A stretch of DNA of 64,000 nucleotides, taken from the NCBI RefSeq assembly GCF_017357225.1, contig NZ_CP071605.1, positions 434,001 to 498,000 on the forward strand, in the 5' to 3' direction. Positions 1 through 8,475 of the stretch are shown one piece after another (the stretch's first letter is position 1; every line of letters starts with the position of its first letter). The notes below the pieces were generated by a model. It was given only the letters and a program-made list of their open reading frames with translations, ran no database searches and was not told the DNA's origin. Both the position numbers and the translations under genes were made by a program. This stretch comes from Rhizobium binae (GTDB taxonomy: Bacteria; Pseudomonadota; Alphaproteobacteria; Rhizobiales; Rhizobiaceae).

Positions 1-66
1 GCTATATGGATGGGTTGGCTCTTGATGCCCGGGAAGCTTGCAATGCTACGGAGCTTCTCTTTGCTC

Positions 67-801
67 TCAGCTCGTAAAGCTGCGCAGATCCTTCAGCAGA
101 TTCCGGTACCTGGCCTGGCTGCCGACGAGGTGATCGCGCATGGCGTGGCGTGCGGCCTGGTCGTCCCTGTCAGAGATCGCCATGATAATCGCTTCATGCT
201 CCCGGTGGATCAGCTTGCGATAAGCGGTCTGCTCGGCGGTTCTCGATTCGGGAACGACCCTTGATTGCGGGATGATCGCCATGCCTTGGGATTCGAGAAA
301 GTGCTTGAAAAGCGGGTTGTTGGTCGCCTCGGCGATGGCGACATGGAGCTCGAGATCCGCCTCGCGGATGGATTGATCTGTCTCGATGCAAAGCAGGATC
401 TTCCGGTGGCATTCGAAGATCGCCTCCTCCTGCGCCGGCGAGCGACGCAGCGCGGCAAGTCCCGCCGCCTCGATCTCGACGGGCGTGCGGATTTCCAGCA
501 CCTCAAGATCGGAAGCGACACGAGCCTTGTCGACCTTCCGCCCTGACAGCGCCGGGTCGGGGCCGATGACGAAAATTCCCGCGCCTTGTCGAACTTCGAC
601 GAGTCCGTCGGAGCGAAGTGCGGCGACGGCCTCGCGCACCACGGTTCGGCTGACGCTGTGCGTCTCAGTGAGTTCATGCTCACTCGGAAGCTTCTCGCCG
701 GCGGCATATTGGCCGCTGAGGATCGCTTGTCGAAGACTTTCGCCGACCCGTGAAACCAGCGAACCCGAGCCTCTGCTGCGATCCTTCACCTGTATAGCCA
801 T
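67..801 (-). CDS. GntR-family transcriptional regulator, FadR/FCD subfamily
   Basis: A 244-residue DNA-binding repressor or activator. The N-terminal winged helix (about residues 14-80) has the GntR pattern GEKLPSEHEL followed by VSRTVVREAVAAL and a wing GLVEVRQGAGIFV. The C-terminal all-helical FCD ligand-binding domain (about 95-235) contains the expected Asp/His metal or ligand positions in ADLELHVAIAEATNNPLF and a HREHEAII helix. An upstream in-frame start (873) exists, but the ATG at 801 is preferred because GGGG/GAGG lies just upstream and the family N-terminus begins there. The neighbouring sugar-catabolic genes suggest control of a sugar-acid or sugar pathway, but its target is not visible: the gene stands alone and points out of the window. 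Confidence 0.9.
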   Translation of the reverse strand: MAIQVKDRSRGSGSLVSRVGESLRQAILSGQYAAGEKLPSEHELTETHSVSRTVVREAVAALRSDGLVEVRQGAGIFVIGPDPALSGRKVDKARVASDLEVLEIRTPVEIEAAGLAALRRSPAQEEAIFECHRKILLCIETDQSIREADLELHVAIAEATNNPLFKHFLESQGMAIIPQSRVVPESRTAEQTAYRKLIHREHEAIIMAISDRDDQAARHAMRDHLVGSQARYRNLLKDLRSFTS

Positions 802-874
802 GCCTCGACCCCCGCATCGGCTTTGATCCGGATGCTGCCAGGAGCGACGGCATCGAAATCCTCGATTCATCACA

Positions 875-887
875 CATGTATGACAAA
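875..887. promoter_or_regulatory. candidate GntR (FCD) operator upstream of the GntR gene
   Basis: The core TGTATGACA (877-885) is an inverted repeat, TGT-N3-ACA, flanked by A/T-rich bases (CATGTATGACAAA). Many FadR-subfamily GntR proteins bind sites of this form. It lies about 75 bp upstream of the gene's start, so autoregulation is plausible. The short core could occur by chance. Confidence 0.35.
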
Positions 888-981
888 TTTCTGGTTATTT
901 CAATAATGAACGAGGCATCTCGCCAGGGTGGCTGCACGGTGCGGTATCTCTTCGGCGTTGGAGCGTGGCATCCTCGTACGC

Positions 982-1028
982 ATCTCATCCCGAGGTGCAT
1001 AGCCCGGAGGGCGAAGCCTCGAAGGACG
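982..1028. repeat. dispersed rhizobial intergenic palindrome
   Basis: The segment reads as a stem-loop: GAGGTGCATAGCCC on the left side and GGGCGAAGCCTC on the right side, flanked by CTCATCC and GAAGGACG. From memory, this resembles the short 'CTCATCC...GAGG...CCTCGAAGGA' palindromes scattered through intergenic regions of Rhizobiales. It sits in the 289-bp gap between two leftward regulator genes. Nothing else is recognisable in that gap apart from the GntR operator candidate. Confidence 0.5.
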
Positions 1029-1090
1029 TGGCGCAACTTGCTCCTTGCATTTGGGCTTCGCCCGCTTGGAGTAGTTCAGGAGAGAATTGC

Positions 1091-2098
1091 TCAAAGCCGC
1101 CTGGTCGATTCCCCCCGCACGAATCTCGGCGTCAGGATGAAATCCTGCGGCGGCTCGGCGGCTGCCTCGGGGCTTGATATCCTTGCCAACAGCCGCTGCG
1201 CCGCCAGTTCGCCAAGCTTCTGCGCATCCTGAACCACCATGGTGATGCGCGGCGTGATGACGGTGCTCCAGGGCACGTCGTCGACCATCGCCAGCGATAC
1301 GTCTTCAGGGCAGCGGAAACCCATTTCCTGCATTACCTGCAGCGTCGCGAGGCCCATCATGTTGTTGGCGCCGATGATTGCGGTCGGCCGGTCGCGGCGG
1401 GTCAGCAGCCGCATCGCCTGAGTATGGCCGCCGGTTCTCGTATAGCCGCCTTCGGTCACCAGCGAAGGATCGACATCGACGCCGGCGGCGGCCATCGTAT
1501 CCATGAAGCCTTTCAGGCGCTCGTCGGCGGTGTGCAGCCCGCTCGGGCCGGAGATGAAGGCGATGCGCCGATGGCCGAGCTGCAGCAGGTGCTCGGTCAG
1601 GATCGTCGTCGTCAGCGGATTGTCGGAGCCGACGAAGTCGCGTTCGGCACCCTCAACCTTCTGGTCGAACATCACGATCGGCGTCTTGAAGTCGCGCAGA
1701 AACGCCGCGTATTCCGCGCCGTGGCCGTTTGTTGCCAGCGCAATGCCGGCGATCTTCTGGGCTTCCATCCGCTCCAGCAGCGCCCGTTCGAGATCGGCCC
1801 TGCCGGAGGAGTCTGCGATCAGGACGAAATAGCCGTGGTCGAGCGCCTGATGCTCGATCTCGCGGCGGATGTCGCCGAAGAACATATTGCTGAGATTGGC
1901 CGACACGAAACCGATGAGCGAGCTGCGCCCGCGCGCCAGCGTCTGGGCCACCGGATCGACGCGGTAGCCGGTCGATTTGATCGCGTGCTGGATGCGGTCC
2001 AGCGTCTCGGCGCCGACCCGCTTCGGGCTGTTGAGCGCAAGCGAGACGGTTGAGATCGAAACTCCCGCCAGGCGCGCGACATCTCGTATGGTTGTCAT
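1091..2098 (-). CDS. LacI-family transcriptional repressor, probable regulator of the fucosidase operon
   Basis: A 335-residue LacI/GalR repressor. Residues 2-46 form the LacI helix-turn-helix and hinge helix (TTIRDVARLAGVSISTVSLALNS). The rest is a periplasmic-binding-protein-like sugar sensor, with the usual SSLIGFVSANLSNMFF start and a late VSLAMVDDVPWS strand. It is divergent from the GH29 fucosidase operon across a 208-bp gap holding two copies of the palindrome GAACCGGTTC, one only about 12 nt upstream of its own start codon. This arrangement indicates repression of both itself and the operon until a sugar, probably fucose or a fucosylated oligosaccharide, is bound; the ligand is inferred from context. 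Confidence 0.93.
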   Translation of the reverse strand: MTTIRDVARLAGVSISTVSLALNSPKRVGAETLDRIQHAIKSTGYRVDPVAQTLARGRSSLIGFVSANLSNMFFGDIRREIEHQALDHGYFVLIADSSGRADLERALLERMEAQKIAGIALATNGHGAEYAAFLRDFKTPIVMFDQKVEGAERDFVGSDNPLTTTILTEHLLQLGHRRIAFISGPSGLHTADERLKGFMDTMAAAGVDVDPSLVTEGGYTRTGGHTQAMRLLTRRDRPTAIIGANNMMGLATLQVMQEMGFRCPEDVSLAMVDDVPWSTVITPRITMVVQDAQKLGELAAQRLLARISSPEAAAEPPQDFILTPRFVRGESTRRL

Positions 2099-2105
2099 GT
2101 TTATC

Positions 2106-2115
2106 GAACCGGTTC
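2106..2115. promoter_or_regulatory. LacI operator O1 (palindrome GAACCGGTTC)
   Basis: A perfect 10-bp palindrome with the central CG typical of LacI-family operators. It lies just upstream of the lacI-type gene start at 2098. A second identical core lies 153 bp away next to the fucosidase promoter, so the pair probably serves autoregulation and possibly looping. Confidence 0.7.
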
Positions 2116-2221
2116 TAAGGTTTTTCTTTTGTCAGATTTCTTTCGTCTGCGCAACTTCTCCTGCGTGGTAGGCCAGGATCCTTGCCAATGGCGCCGCGTT
2201 CTACGATTTTCGATTTTCGGC

Positions 2222-2250
2222 TTGACAGGCGCAGGATCAGGCAAGATGAT
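2222..2250 (+). promoter_or_regulatory. sigma-70 type promoter of the fucosidase operon
   Basis: A consensus -35 box TTGACA (2222-2227) is followed after 17 bp by GATGAT (2245-2250) as -10. The LacI operator at 2258-2269 falls at the expected transcription start, an arrangement that fits repression. Confidence 0.6.
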
Positions 2251-2257
2251 CAGCCAC

Positions 2258-2269
2258 CGAACCGGTTCG
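2258..2269. promoter_or_regulatory. LacI operator O2 (palindrome CGAACCGGTTCG)
   Basis: A perfect 12-bp palindrome sharing its ten central bases with the site at 2106-2115. It starts 8 bp downstream of the -10 box of the fucosidase promoter, where a bound repressor would block initiation. Confidence 0.75.
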
Positions 2270-2306
2270 ATATGATGTCGAGCCGGAGAACAGGGAGGAG
2301 AAACCT

Positions 2307-3629
2307 GTGACGAGTTCGGAACGCCAGCCGGAAAATCCTGTATCGGGAGGGGCGGGCAAGCACGCCTGGTTCAGCCATGATCGCCTTGGCATGTTCATCC
2401 ATTGGGGCCTTTATGCTCTCGGGGCGAGGCATGAGTGGTTGAAGAACCGCGAAGAGCTGAACGACGACCACTACCAGCGCTATTTCGAGAATTTCGATCC
2501 TGATCTTTACGATCCCAAGGCGTGGGCGCGCCGTGCCCGGCTCGCCGGCATGAAATATGTCGTGGTGACGACCAAGCATCATGAAGGCTTCTGCCTGTGG
2601 GACAGTCAGGTCACCGATTACAAGGCACCGAACACGCCCTGCGGCAGGGATCTGCTGACGCCGCTGGTCGAGGCCTTCCGCGCCGAGGGGCTGAGGATCG
2701 GCTTCTACTATTCGCTGCTCGACTGGCACCATCCCGACTTTCCGATCGACGTCCACCACCCCTTGCGCAACCATCCCGACGCCGAGGTGCTGAATGCGGG
2801 GCGCAACATCGCCAATTACGCCGCCTATATGCGCGAACAGGTGCGCGAGCTTCTGACCGGTTTCGGCCCCATCGACATCATCTGGTTCGATTTCAGCTAT
2901 CCCGGCCGCGAATATCGGGGGCTGCCCGGCAAGGGTCGCGCGGACTGGGAGAGCGAGCGGCTGCTCGAACTGGTGCGCGAGCTGCAGCCGGAAATCATCG
3001 TCAACAACCGCCTCGATCTGCCGCCGGGCAAGCTGCCGGACGTGACGACGCCGGAGCAGTATACGCCGCGCGTGGCGCCCGCCATCGCCAGCCAGGGTGT
3101 GCTCTGGGAAGCCTGCCACACCTTCAGCGGCTCCTGGGGCTATCACCGCGACGAGAATAGCTGGAAGAGCCCGGAGCAGATCATCCAGTTGCTGATCGAT
3201 TCCGTCGCGCTCGGCGGCAACCTCCTGATGAATGTCGGCCCGACCGGCCGCGGCACCTTCGACGCCCGCGCCATCGCCGCGCTCGAGGTTTACCAGAACT
3301 GGATGGAGGTCAACGGGCGCTCGATCTACGGCGCCGGCCCGTCCGAATTTACGGTGCCGCCCGGCTGTCGCTACACCCAGCGCGGCAACCGCCTCTATCT
3401 GCATGTCTACAACTGGCCCTACCGCCACATTCATATCGAGGGCCTCGCCGACAGGATCGCCTATGCGCAATTCCTGCACGATGCCAGCGAAGTGCGCTGG
3501 CTCAGCCAGACGAAGGAAGTGGATTCCAATATCGGCGTAATGGTGCCGGAGGGCATGATCACGCTCGAACTGCCGGTCCGGCGACCTGACGTTACCGTCC
3601 CGGTGATCGAGATCATCCTCAAGGCGTGA
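2307..3629 (+). CDS. alpha-L-fucosidase, GH29 family
   Basis: A retaining glycoside hydrolase that removes alpha-linked L-fucose from oligosaccharides. The 440-residue protein shows the GH29 catalytic barrel: WFSHDRLGMFIHWGLYALGA (21-40), YVVVTTKHHEGFCLWDS (84-100) with the substrate-binding His pair at 91-92, FYYSLLDWHHPDF (133-145), and IDIIWFDFSY, in which Asp195 is the likely nucleophile. No signal peptide is visible, so it should act in the cytoplasm on imported oligosaccharides. The start is GTG at 2307, 8 nt after a strong GGGAGGAG ribosome site. It is the first gene of an operon with a binding protein and two permeases, and two LacI operators precede it. Confidence 0.93.
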   Translation: MTSSERQPENPVSGGAGKHAWFSHDRLGMFIHWGLYALGARHEWLKNREELNDDHYQRYFENFDPDLYDPKAWARRARLAGMKYVVVTTKHHEGFCLWDSQVTDYKAPNTPCGRDLLTPLVEAFRAEGLRIGFYYSLLDWHHPDFPIDVHHPLRNHPDAEVLNAGRNIANYAAYMREQVRELLTGFGPIDIIWFDFSYPGREYRGLPGKGRADWESERLLELVRELQPEIIVNNRLDLPPGKLPDVTTPEQYTPRVAPAIASQGVLWEACHTFSGSWGYHRDENSWKSPEQIIQLLIDSVALGGNLLMNVGPTGRGTFDARAIAALEVYQNWMEVNGRSIYGAGPSEFTVPPGCRYTQRGNRLYLHVYNWPYRHIHIEGLADRIAYAQFLHDASEVRWLSQTKEVDSNIGVMVPEGMITLELPVRRPDVTVPVIEIILKA

Positions 3630-3678
3630 AATCGGTCGCATTCGCGTGTTCATTGCGTCATGGAGGGAGGAGAAACCC

Positions 3679-4902
3679 ATGAAGGTTCTGAAGAAAACGC
3701 TTTTGCTTGCCGCAATCGGCGGCAGCCTCTTTGCGACAACGGCATCGGCCGAGCAGATCAACCTGACTTGGCAGATGTGGAGCGGTTCCGATGCCGACAC
3801 CAAGGGCTGGCAGCACCTGGCCGAAATGGTGACCGCCAAATATCCCGATATCAAGGTAACGCTGACGACGACGGGTTGGGTCGACTACTGGACCCGCCTG
3901 CCGGTGCTGGCGGCCTCGGGCCAGCTCGCCGACATCGTTTCCATGCAGTCGTTGCGCATGCCGAATTTCTACTCGCTGCTCGAACCTTTGAACGACCGGA
4001 TCGCGGCCGACAAGTTCGATGTCGGCGCATTCACGCCCTCGATCATCGGCGGCATGTCCGTCGACAAGCAGCTCTACGGCCTGCCCTATGACGTCGGCCC
4101 ATGGGTCATCTACTATAACCAGGATGCGTTGGAATCCGCCGCCGTTCCGCTGCCGAAGCCGGGCTGGACGCTCGCCGAATTCACCGACGCCGCCAAGAAA
4201 CTCACCAAGGACGGCAAATACGGTTTCGGCATCACGCCCCAGAACTATTCGGTCCTCGCCTCGGCCTGGGGCGATAAATATGTCAATGATTCAGGAGAGC
4301 TCGACCTTACCAATCAAAGTGCCATCGCCGCTGCCGACAGGGTGATAGGCTTTGCCGCCAAGGACAAGATCGCGCCGCTGGTGCCATCGAGCGCCGATGC
4401 TGGCACTGTCATCCAGGGCCGGTTCAATTCGGGCAATGTCGCCATGTATATCGACGGTCCCTGGTCGATCATCGGCATGAAGGACAAAGCCAAGTTCAAG
4501 ATCGGCCTCACCACCCTGCCGCGCGAGAACGACAAGGACCTTGCCGCGGTCACGGCCGGCTCCGGTTTCGGCATTGCCACGACGAGCAAGAACAAGGATG
4601 CGGCCTGGAAGGCGATCCAGGTGCTGACCAGTCCCGAGGCGCTGCAATATCTCGCCGAGCAGGGGCGTGCACTCCCGGCCCGCTCGGCCTCGCAATCCTC
4701 CTGGTATAAGGTGGCTGCCAAGGACATCACCAATGGCGGCGAGGCGCTCGACTATTCGCTGGAGCATTCGGTGCCTTATGCGATCACCAATAACTGGGCG
4801 GCGGTGGAAAACCTCTTCAACCAGTATTTCCCGCCCGCCTTCGGCGGCAGCGCCGACGCCAAGCAGACGATGGAGTCCATCCAGAGCCTCGCGCAGCAAT
4901 AG
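3679..4902 (+). CDS. ABC sugar transporter, extracellular substrate-binding protein (family 1)
   Basis: A periplasmic solute-binding protein of 407 residues that captures an oligosaccharide for the downstream permeases. A signal peptide covers residues 1-24 with a cleavage motif TASA before EQINLTWQMWSG. The mature part has the family-1 pattern of a two-lobed binding protein (MWSGSDADTKGW, LYGLPYDVGPWVIYYN, MYIDGPWSIIGMK). The ATG at 3679 follows GGAGGGAGGAG and is preferred over an in-frame upstream start. It lies 49 bp after the fucosidase gene, so its ligand is probably a fucosylated plant oligosaccharide (inference). Confidence 0.92.
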   Translation: MKVLKKTLLLAAIGGSLFATTASAEQINLTWQMWSGSDADTKGWQHLAEMVTAKYPDIKVTLTTTGWVDYWTRLPVLAASGQLADIVSMQSLRMPNFYSLLEPLNDRIAADKFDVGAFTPSIIGGMSVDKQLYGLPYDVGPWVIYYNQDALESAAVPLPKPGWTLAEFTDAAKKLTKDGKYGFGITPQNYSVLASAWGDKYVNDSGELDLTNQSAIAAADRVIGFAAKDKIAPLVPSSADAGTVIQGRFNSGNVAMYIDGPWSIIGMKDKAKFKIGLTTLPRENDKDLAAVTAGSGFGIATTSKNKDAAWKAIQVLTSPEALQYLAEQGRALPARSASQSSWYKVAAKDITNGGEALDYSLEHSVPYAITNNWAAVENLFNQYFPPAFGGSADAKQTMESIQSLAQQ

Positions 4903-4939
4903 AGCGCCGCGGCAGGAATCGCCGCGCATGGAGGAAAAG

Positions 4940-5866
4940 ATGTCGGAAAGCGCCGTCGTCGAAATCAGCCTGCAGCCCGGTCAGCCCCGGCGCTTCCTGA
5001 AGCCGGAAACGCAGACGGCCATGCTGTTCCTGCTGCCAAGTTTCCTCGGCTTCATGATCTTCATGGCCCTGCCGATCCTGGCGTCGCTGGCGCTGTCCTT
5101 CACCAATTGGCAGTTGCTGACGACGCCGTCCTTCGTCGGCTTTCAGAACTATGTCAAGCTCTTCACCATCGATCCGGCCTTCTATACCATCCTCGGCAAT
5201 ACGCTGTTCTTCGCCGTCGAGTATCTGGCGCTGAATATCATCGTCTCGCTGACGATTGCGGTCTGGATATCGAGCCTCAAGCGCGGCAAGGCGATCTTCC
5301 GGGTAATCTTCTTCCTGCCGACCTTCACCCCGACGATCGCAGCCTCTGTGGTGTGGCTGCTGATCTTCACGCCGGACGGGCTCGCCGACAGCGTCATTCG
5401 GTGGCTCGGCCTCGGCCTTCCGAATTTCCTGCTGAGTTCGAGCTGGGCCATGCAGGCGGTCGTGCTCGTGACACTCTGGGCCAATGTCGGCTACAACGTC
5501 GTGATGTTCAACGCCGCGCTCGACCTGGTGCCGAAGCACTATCTCGAAGCGGCGATGATCGACGGGGCAGGGCCCTGGCGGCGCTTCTGGCGCATCCGCC
5601 TGCCGCTCATCTCGCCGACCGTGTTTTTCGCCACCGTCATGACGGCCATCACCTCGCTGCAGGTCTTTGACGAGGTCTTCGCCATGACGCGCGGCGGCCC
5701 GGGCTCGGCGACGGCCACCCTCGGCTTCGCCATCTACCAGAAGGGCTTCACCAATTTCCAGATGGGTTATGCTTCGGCGCTCGCCTGGGTGATGTTCGTC
5801 ATGATCATGGGCCTCACGATCCTGCAGTTCCACATGCAGCGCAAATGGGTGCATTATGACGACTGA
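4940..5866 (+). CDS. ABC sugar transporter permease, MalF-type
   Basis: An inner-membrane permease of 308 residues with about six membrane helices beginning at TAMLFLLPSFLGFMIFMALP. The cytoplasmic EAA loop that contacts the ATPase is present as EAAMIDGAGPWRRFWRIRLP. The ATG at 4940 is chosen because GAGGA sits just upstream at 4931-4935 and the family N-terminus starts there; the longer open frame upstream overlaps the binding-protein gene. It overlaps the next permease by 11 bp, indicating translational coupling. Confidence 0.92.
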   Translation: MSESAVVEISLQPGQPRRFLKPETQTAMLFLLPSFLGFMIFMALPILASLALSFTNWQLLTTPSFVGFQNYVKLFTIDPAFYTILGNTLFFAVEYLALNIIVSLTIAVWISSLKRGKAIFRVIFFLPTFTPTIAASVVWLLIFTPDGLADSVIRWLGLGLPNFLLSSSWAMQAVVLVTLWANVGYNVVMFNAALDLVPKHYLEAAMIDGAGPWRRFWRIRLPLISPTVFFATVMTAITSLQVFDEVFAMTRGGPGSATATLGFAIYQKGFTNFQMGYASALAWVMFVMIMGLTILQFHMQRKWVHYDD

Positions 5867-6740
5867 CGCGTCCTCACGGCACCCGCATTCCCTGTCGCGG
5901 AACCGGCACCGCCTCCTGCGGCGCATCGGCACCTTCATCAGCTATGCGGGCCTTTCGCTGATCGCGCTGCTCTTTCTCTTTCCCTTCTTCTGGATGGTGT
6001 CGAATGCGGTGCGCTCCAATACCGAAGTGCTGGCCGTGCCGGTGCGCATCCTGCCCGAGGAATATCATTGGGGCAATTTCGTCGAGGCGCTGGTTTCGCT
6101 GCCCTTCGGCACCTTCCTGATGAATTCCTTCATCGTCGCCTGCGGCGTGACTGCGATCGTACTCGTGGTCTCCTGCCTGTCCGCCTACGCCTTCGCCCGG
6201 CTCAGGTTTGCCGGCCGAGAAGGGCTGCTGCTCACCCATCTCAGCACGCTGATGATCCCGCAGGTGATGCTGGTCATCCCGCTCTTTCTCGTCGTCAGCA
6301 AGCTCGGCTGGATCAACACCTATTACGGCATGATCCTGCCGGTCGCCTTCTCCTCTTTCGGCACCTTCCTGCTGCGCCAGTTCATCCTCGGAATTCCCAA
6401 GGATCTCGACGAGGCGGCGATGATGGACGGGGCCTCGCGCCTGCGCATCCTGGTCACCGTCATCGTGCCGCTCGCCATGCCGGCGATCGGCCTCTTGTCG
6501 CTCTTCACCTTCATCGCCCAGTGGAAGAGCTTTCTCTGGCCGCTGATCGCCACCAGCGGTCTCGACAAGGCCACGCTGCCGCTCGGGCTCACCCTGTTCC
6601 AGACGCAGCAGGGCACTGCCTGGAACTACATCATGGCCGGCGCGACAATATCCATGGTGCCGGGCGTCATTCTCGCGATCGTGCTGCAGCGGGTGATTTA
6701 TAAGGGCATCACCGTCGGCTCCGGCTTTGGCGGACGCTGA
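5856..6740 (+). CDS. ABC sugar transporter permease, MalG-type
   Basis: The second inner-membrane permease of the fucosidase operon, 294 residues with about six membrane helices, the first at LSLIALLFLFPFFWMV. The EAA loop reads EAAMMDGASRLRILVTVIVP. It overlaps the preceding permease. No ATP-binding subunit follows; the operon ends here at a remnant of an unrelated gene. The transporter therefore probably borrows a shared MsmX/UgpC-type ATPase, such as the one at 15305-16411 (inference). Confidence 0.92.
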   Translation: MTTDASSRHPHSLSRNRHRLLRRIGTFISYAGLSLIALLFLFPFFWMVSNAVRSNTEVLAVPVRILPEEYHWGNFVEALVSLPFGTFLMNSFIVACGVTAIVLVVSCLSAYAFARLRFAGREGLLLTHLSTLMIPQVMLVIPLFLVVSKLGWINTYYGMILPVAFSSFGTFLLRQFILGIPKDLDEAAMMDGASRLRILVTVIVPLAMPAIGLLSLFTFIAQWKSFLWPLIATSGLDKATLPLGLTLFQTQQGTAWNYIMAGATISMVPGVILAIVLQRVIYKGITVGSGFGGR

Positions 6741-6743
6741 TAT

Positions 6744-6990
6744 TTGAAAACAAAGACTTTCGACGATCTGTTCGAGCCACAGGCCGGATTCGCCCACCAG
6801 CTCAACGCCGGTCTTGACCTGTGCCGAGGAGGTCGAGATCACTTCCTTGATCTCGCGTTCGGCATTGGCGGAACGCTGGGGCGAGCTCGCGGACTTCCTG
6901 GGCGACGACGGCGAAACCCTTGCCGGCCTCGCCGGCACGCGCCGCCTCGACGCCGACATTCAGCGCCAGCAGGTTTGCTGCGGCGGTTCA
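6744..6990 (-). pseudogene. decayed fragment of a methyl-accepting chemotaxis protein
   Basis: Read leftwards, the sequence encodes the highly conserved signalling hairpin of a chemoreceptor: [20 protein letters not shown] and [12 protein letters not shown], then after one extra base (G run at 6878-6881) [15 protein letters not shown] and [12 protein letters not shown]. Both ends are missing: similarity stops near 6980 upstream and near 6750 downstream, where the signalling domain should continue. It differs in sequence from the intact receptor at 30103, so it is not a recent copy of it. It is truncated at both ends and frameshifted, so non-functional. The remainder of the 358-bp gap to the next gene shows nothing further. 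Confidence 0.8.
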
Positions 6991-7098
6991 AGACGGGCAG
7001 CGGCCGGGTATCGGAACTCCGCCATTACGCGATGGCGTCGTAACGTTCGGCTGACGCAGCCAAGATCACGCCGCCGCCTCGAAAGAGCGGCGGTCGCG

Positions 7099-8361
7099 TT
7101 AGTGGCTTCCTGATGTCGGGCCGTGTGGTGTGCCGGCGATGCTTCTGCGGACATGGCGAACCGCGGTCCAGACGGCGAAGAGCACGAGCGGGATGGCACC
7201 GAGAACGGCGAGTTTCGTCACGTGCGGATCGACACCCAAGGCGGAAATGCTTTCGAGGCAGATCTTCGCCAGGCCGATGGTGTAGTAGGTGATGGCGATG
7301 ACGGAGAAGCCTTCGACCGCCTGCTGGATATGCACCTGGATGCGCGCCCGCTCTTCCATCGAGGTCAGCAGTGAGGCGTTTTGATCTTCGAGCTGAACCT
7401 GCACCGTGGTTCTGAGCAGGTCACCGGCCAGGCTGACGCGCTCGGCCAGCTCGTCGAGGCGCCGTTCTGCCGCATAGACCGAGCGGACAGCAGGTTGGAA
7501 GCGTCGGTCGATGAATGTACCGAGCCTTTGTCTTTGCTCGACGCGCTCTTCTCGAAGCTCCGACAGCCTGCTCGCCACGATTTCGGCATAGGCTTTCGTC
7601 GCCCCGAAGCGGTGGCGGGCGAGTGCCGAAAAGTTGAGCACATCGGAGGAGAGCCTCGTCACCTCGGATAACAGCGCCTTATCGACTTTGACGGCGCTCT
7701 GCATATGGACGATCAGGAGATCGAGGCGCTGGTCAAAGGCGGAAAGCTTCGACACGGTCTCGCGCGCCATCGGCAACGCCAGCAGCGCCATCATCCGATA
7801 TGTCTCGATTTCCAGGAAACGCCGGACCATGCGGCCGGTGCGATAGGCGTTGAGGTTGCGGTTGAAGAACAGGAACTCGAGGAAGCCGCTGTCGGTCAGT
7901 CGAAAGTTCGAATGCACCTCGGCGTCGCCGCCGCCGACCCGCGAAGCGACATAGTCGAGCCTAGGTTTTTCCAGGATGCGCCCGTCCTTTTCGTCACGCA
8001 CCAGCACGCGCACGGCGGCTATGACCTTTCCGCCAATCTGGCTGCAGCAGGCTCGAAAGGCGTCCGGCGGGTTGCTGCCGGGTTCGGCCGACGCCGGCAC
8101 GACGAAGGTGAGTGTGAGGAACTCGGTATGGGCTTCCCATTTCAGCCGGCCGTCGCCGACGCGGCCGATGCCGTGGTTGCCCTCGCCGGTCGTGGTCACA
8201 TCTTCCAATCCCGGTACGGAACCGGGCAGCGAAGGAGGGCCATTCTCGCCGACGATGGCGACGTGCCAGACATCGGTGTCGCCATCGAAGTAGAGCGAGG
8301 GGCGCGCATGGAGCTCGTTGTGAAGTTCCCTTCGCAGCGGATGCTCGGAGCCGAGTGGCAT
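7099..8361 (-). CDS. DUF3422 family membrane protein
   Basis: A conserved alphaproteobacterial protein of 420 residues with unknown function. The N-terminus carries the family signature HPLRRELHNELHARP, and the middle has long helical segments with coiled-coil character. The C-terminus has two membrane spans (around GFSVIAITYYTIGLAKICL and LAVLGAIPLVLFAVWTAV), as in other DUF3422 proteins and reminiscent of a CorA-like topology. The ATG at 8361 is used because GAGGTG lies 7 nt upstream; a TTG start five codons earlier is less likely. It stands alone, and its neighbours give no functional hint. Confidence 0.85.
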   Translation of the reverse strand: MPLGSEHPLRRELHNELHARPSLYFDGDTDVWHVAIVGENGPPSLPGSVPGLEDVTTTGEGNHGIGRVGDGRLKWEAHTEFLTLTFVVPASAEPGSNPPDAFRACCSQIGGKVIAAVRVLVRDEKDGRILEKPRLDYVASRVGGGDAEVHSNFRLTDSGFLEFLFFNRNLNAYRTGRMVRRFLEIETYRMMALLALPMARETVSKLSAFDQRLDLLIVHMQSAVKVDKALLSEVTRLSSDVLNFSALARHRFGATKAYAEIVASRLSELREERVEQRQRLGTFIDRRFQPAVRSVYAAERRLDELAERVSLAGDLLRTTVQVQLEDQNASLLTSMEERARIQVHIQQAVEGFSVIAITYYTIGLAKICLESISALGVDPHVTKLAVLGAIPLVLFAVWTAVRHVRRSIAGTPHGPTSGSH

Positions 8362-8475
8362 GGAAATGCACCTCAATGGGCTGGACCGCCGCCGGTTTGC
8401 CGGCTTCAGTAAGTTGAGCCTGACGCCGGCGCGCCGCGCAGGCCGACACGCCTATAGCCTCTCGTGAAGTCCGTG

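Noticed and set aside
2250..3854. A 534-codon minus-strand frame across the fucosidase gene
   Set aside because: It covers the fucosidase promoter, operator and gene and has no recognisable domain.
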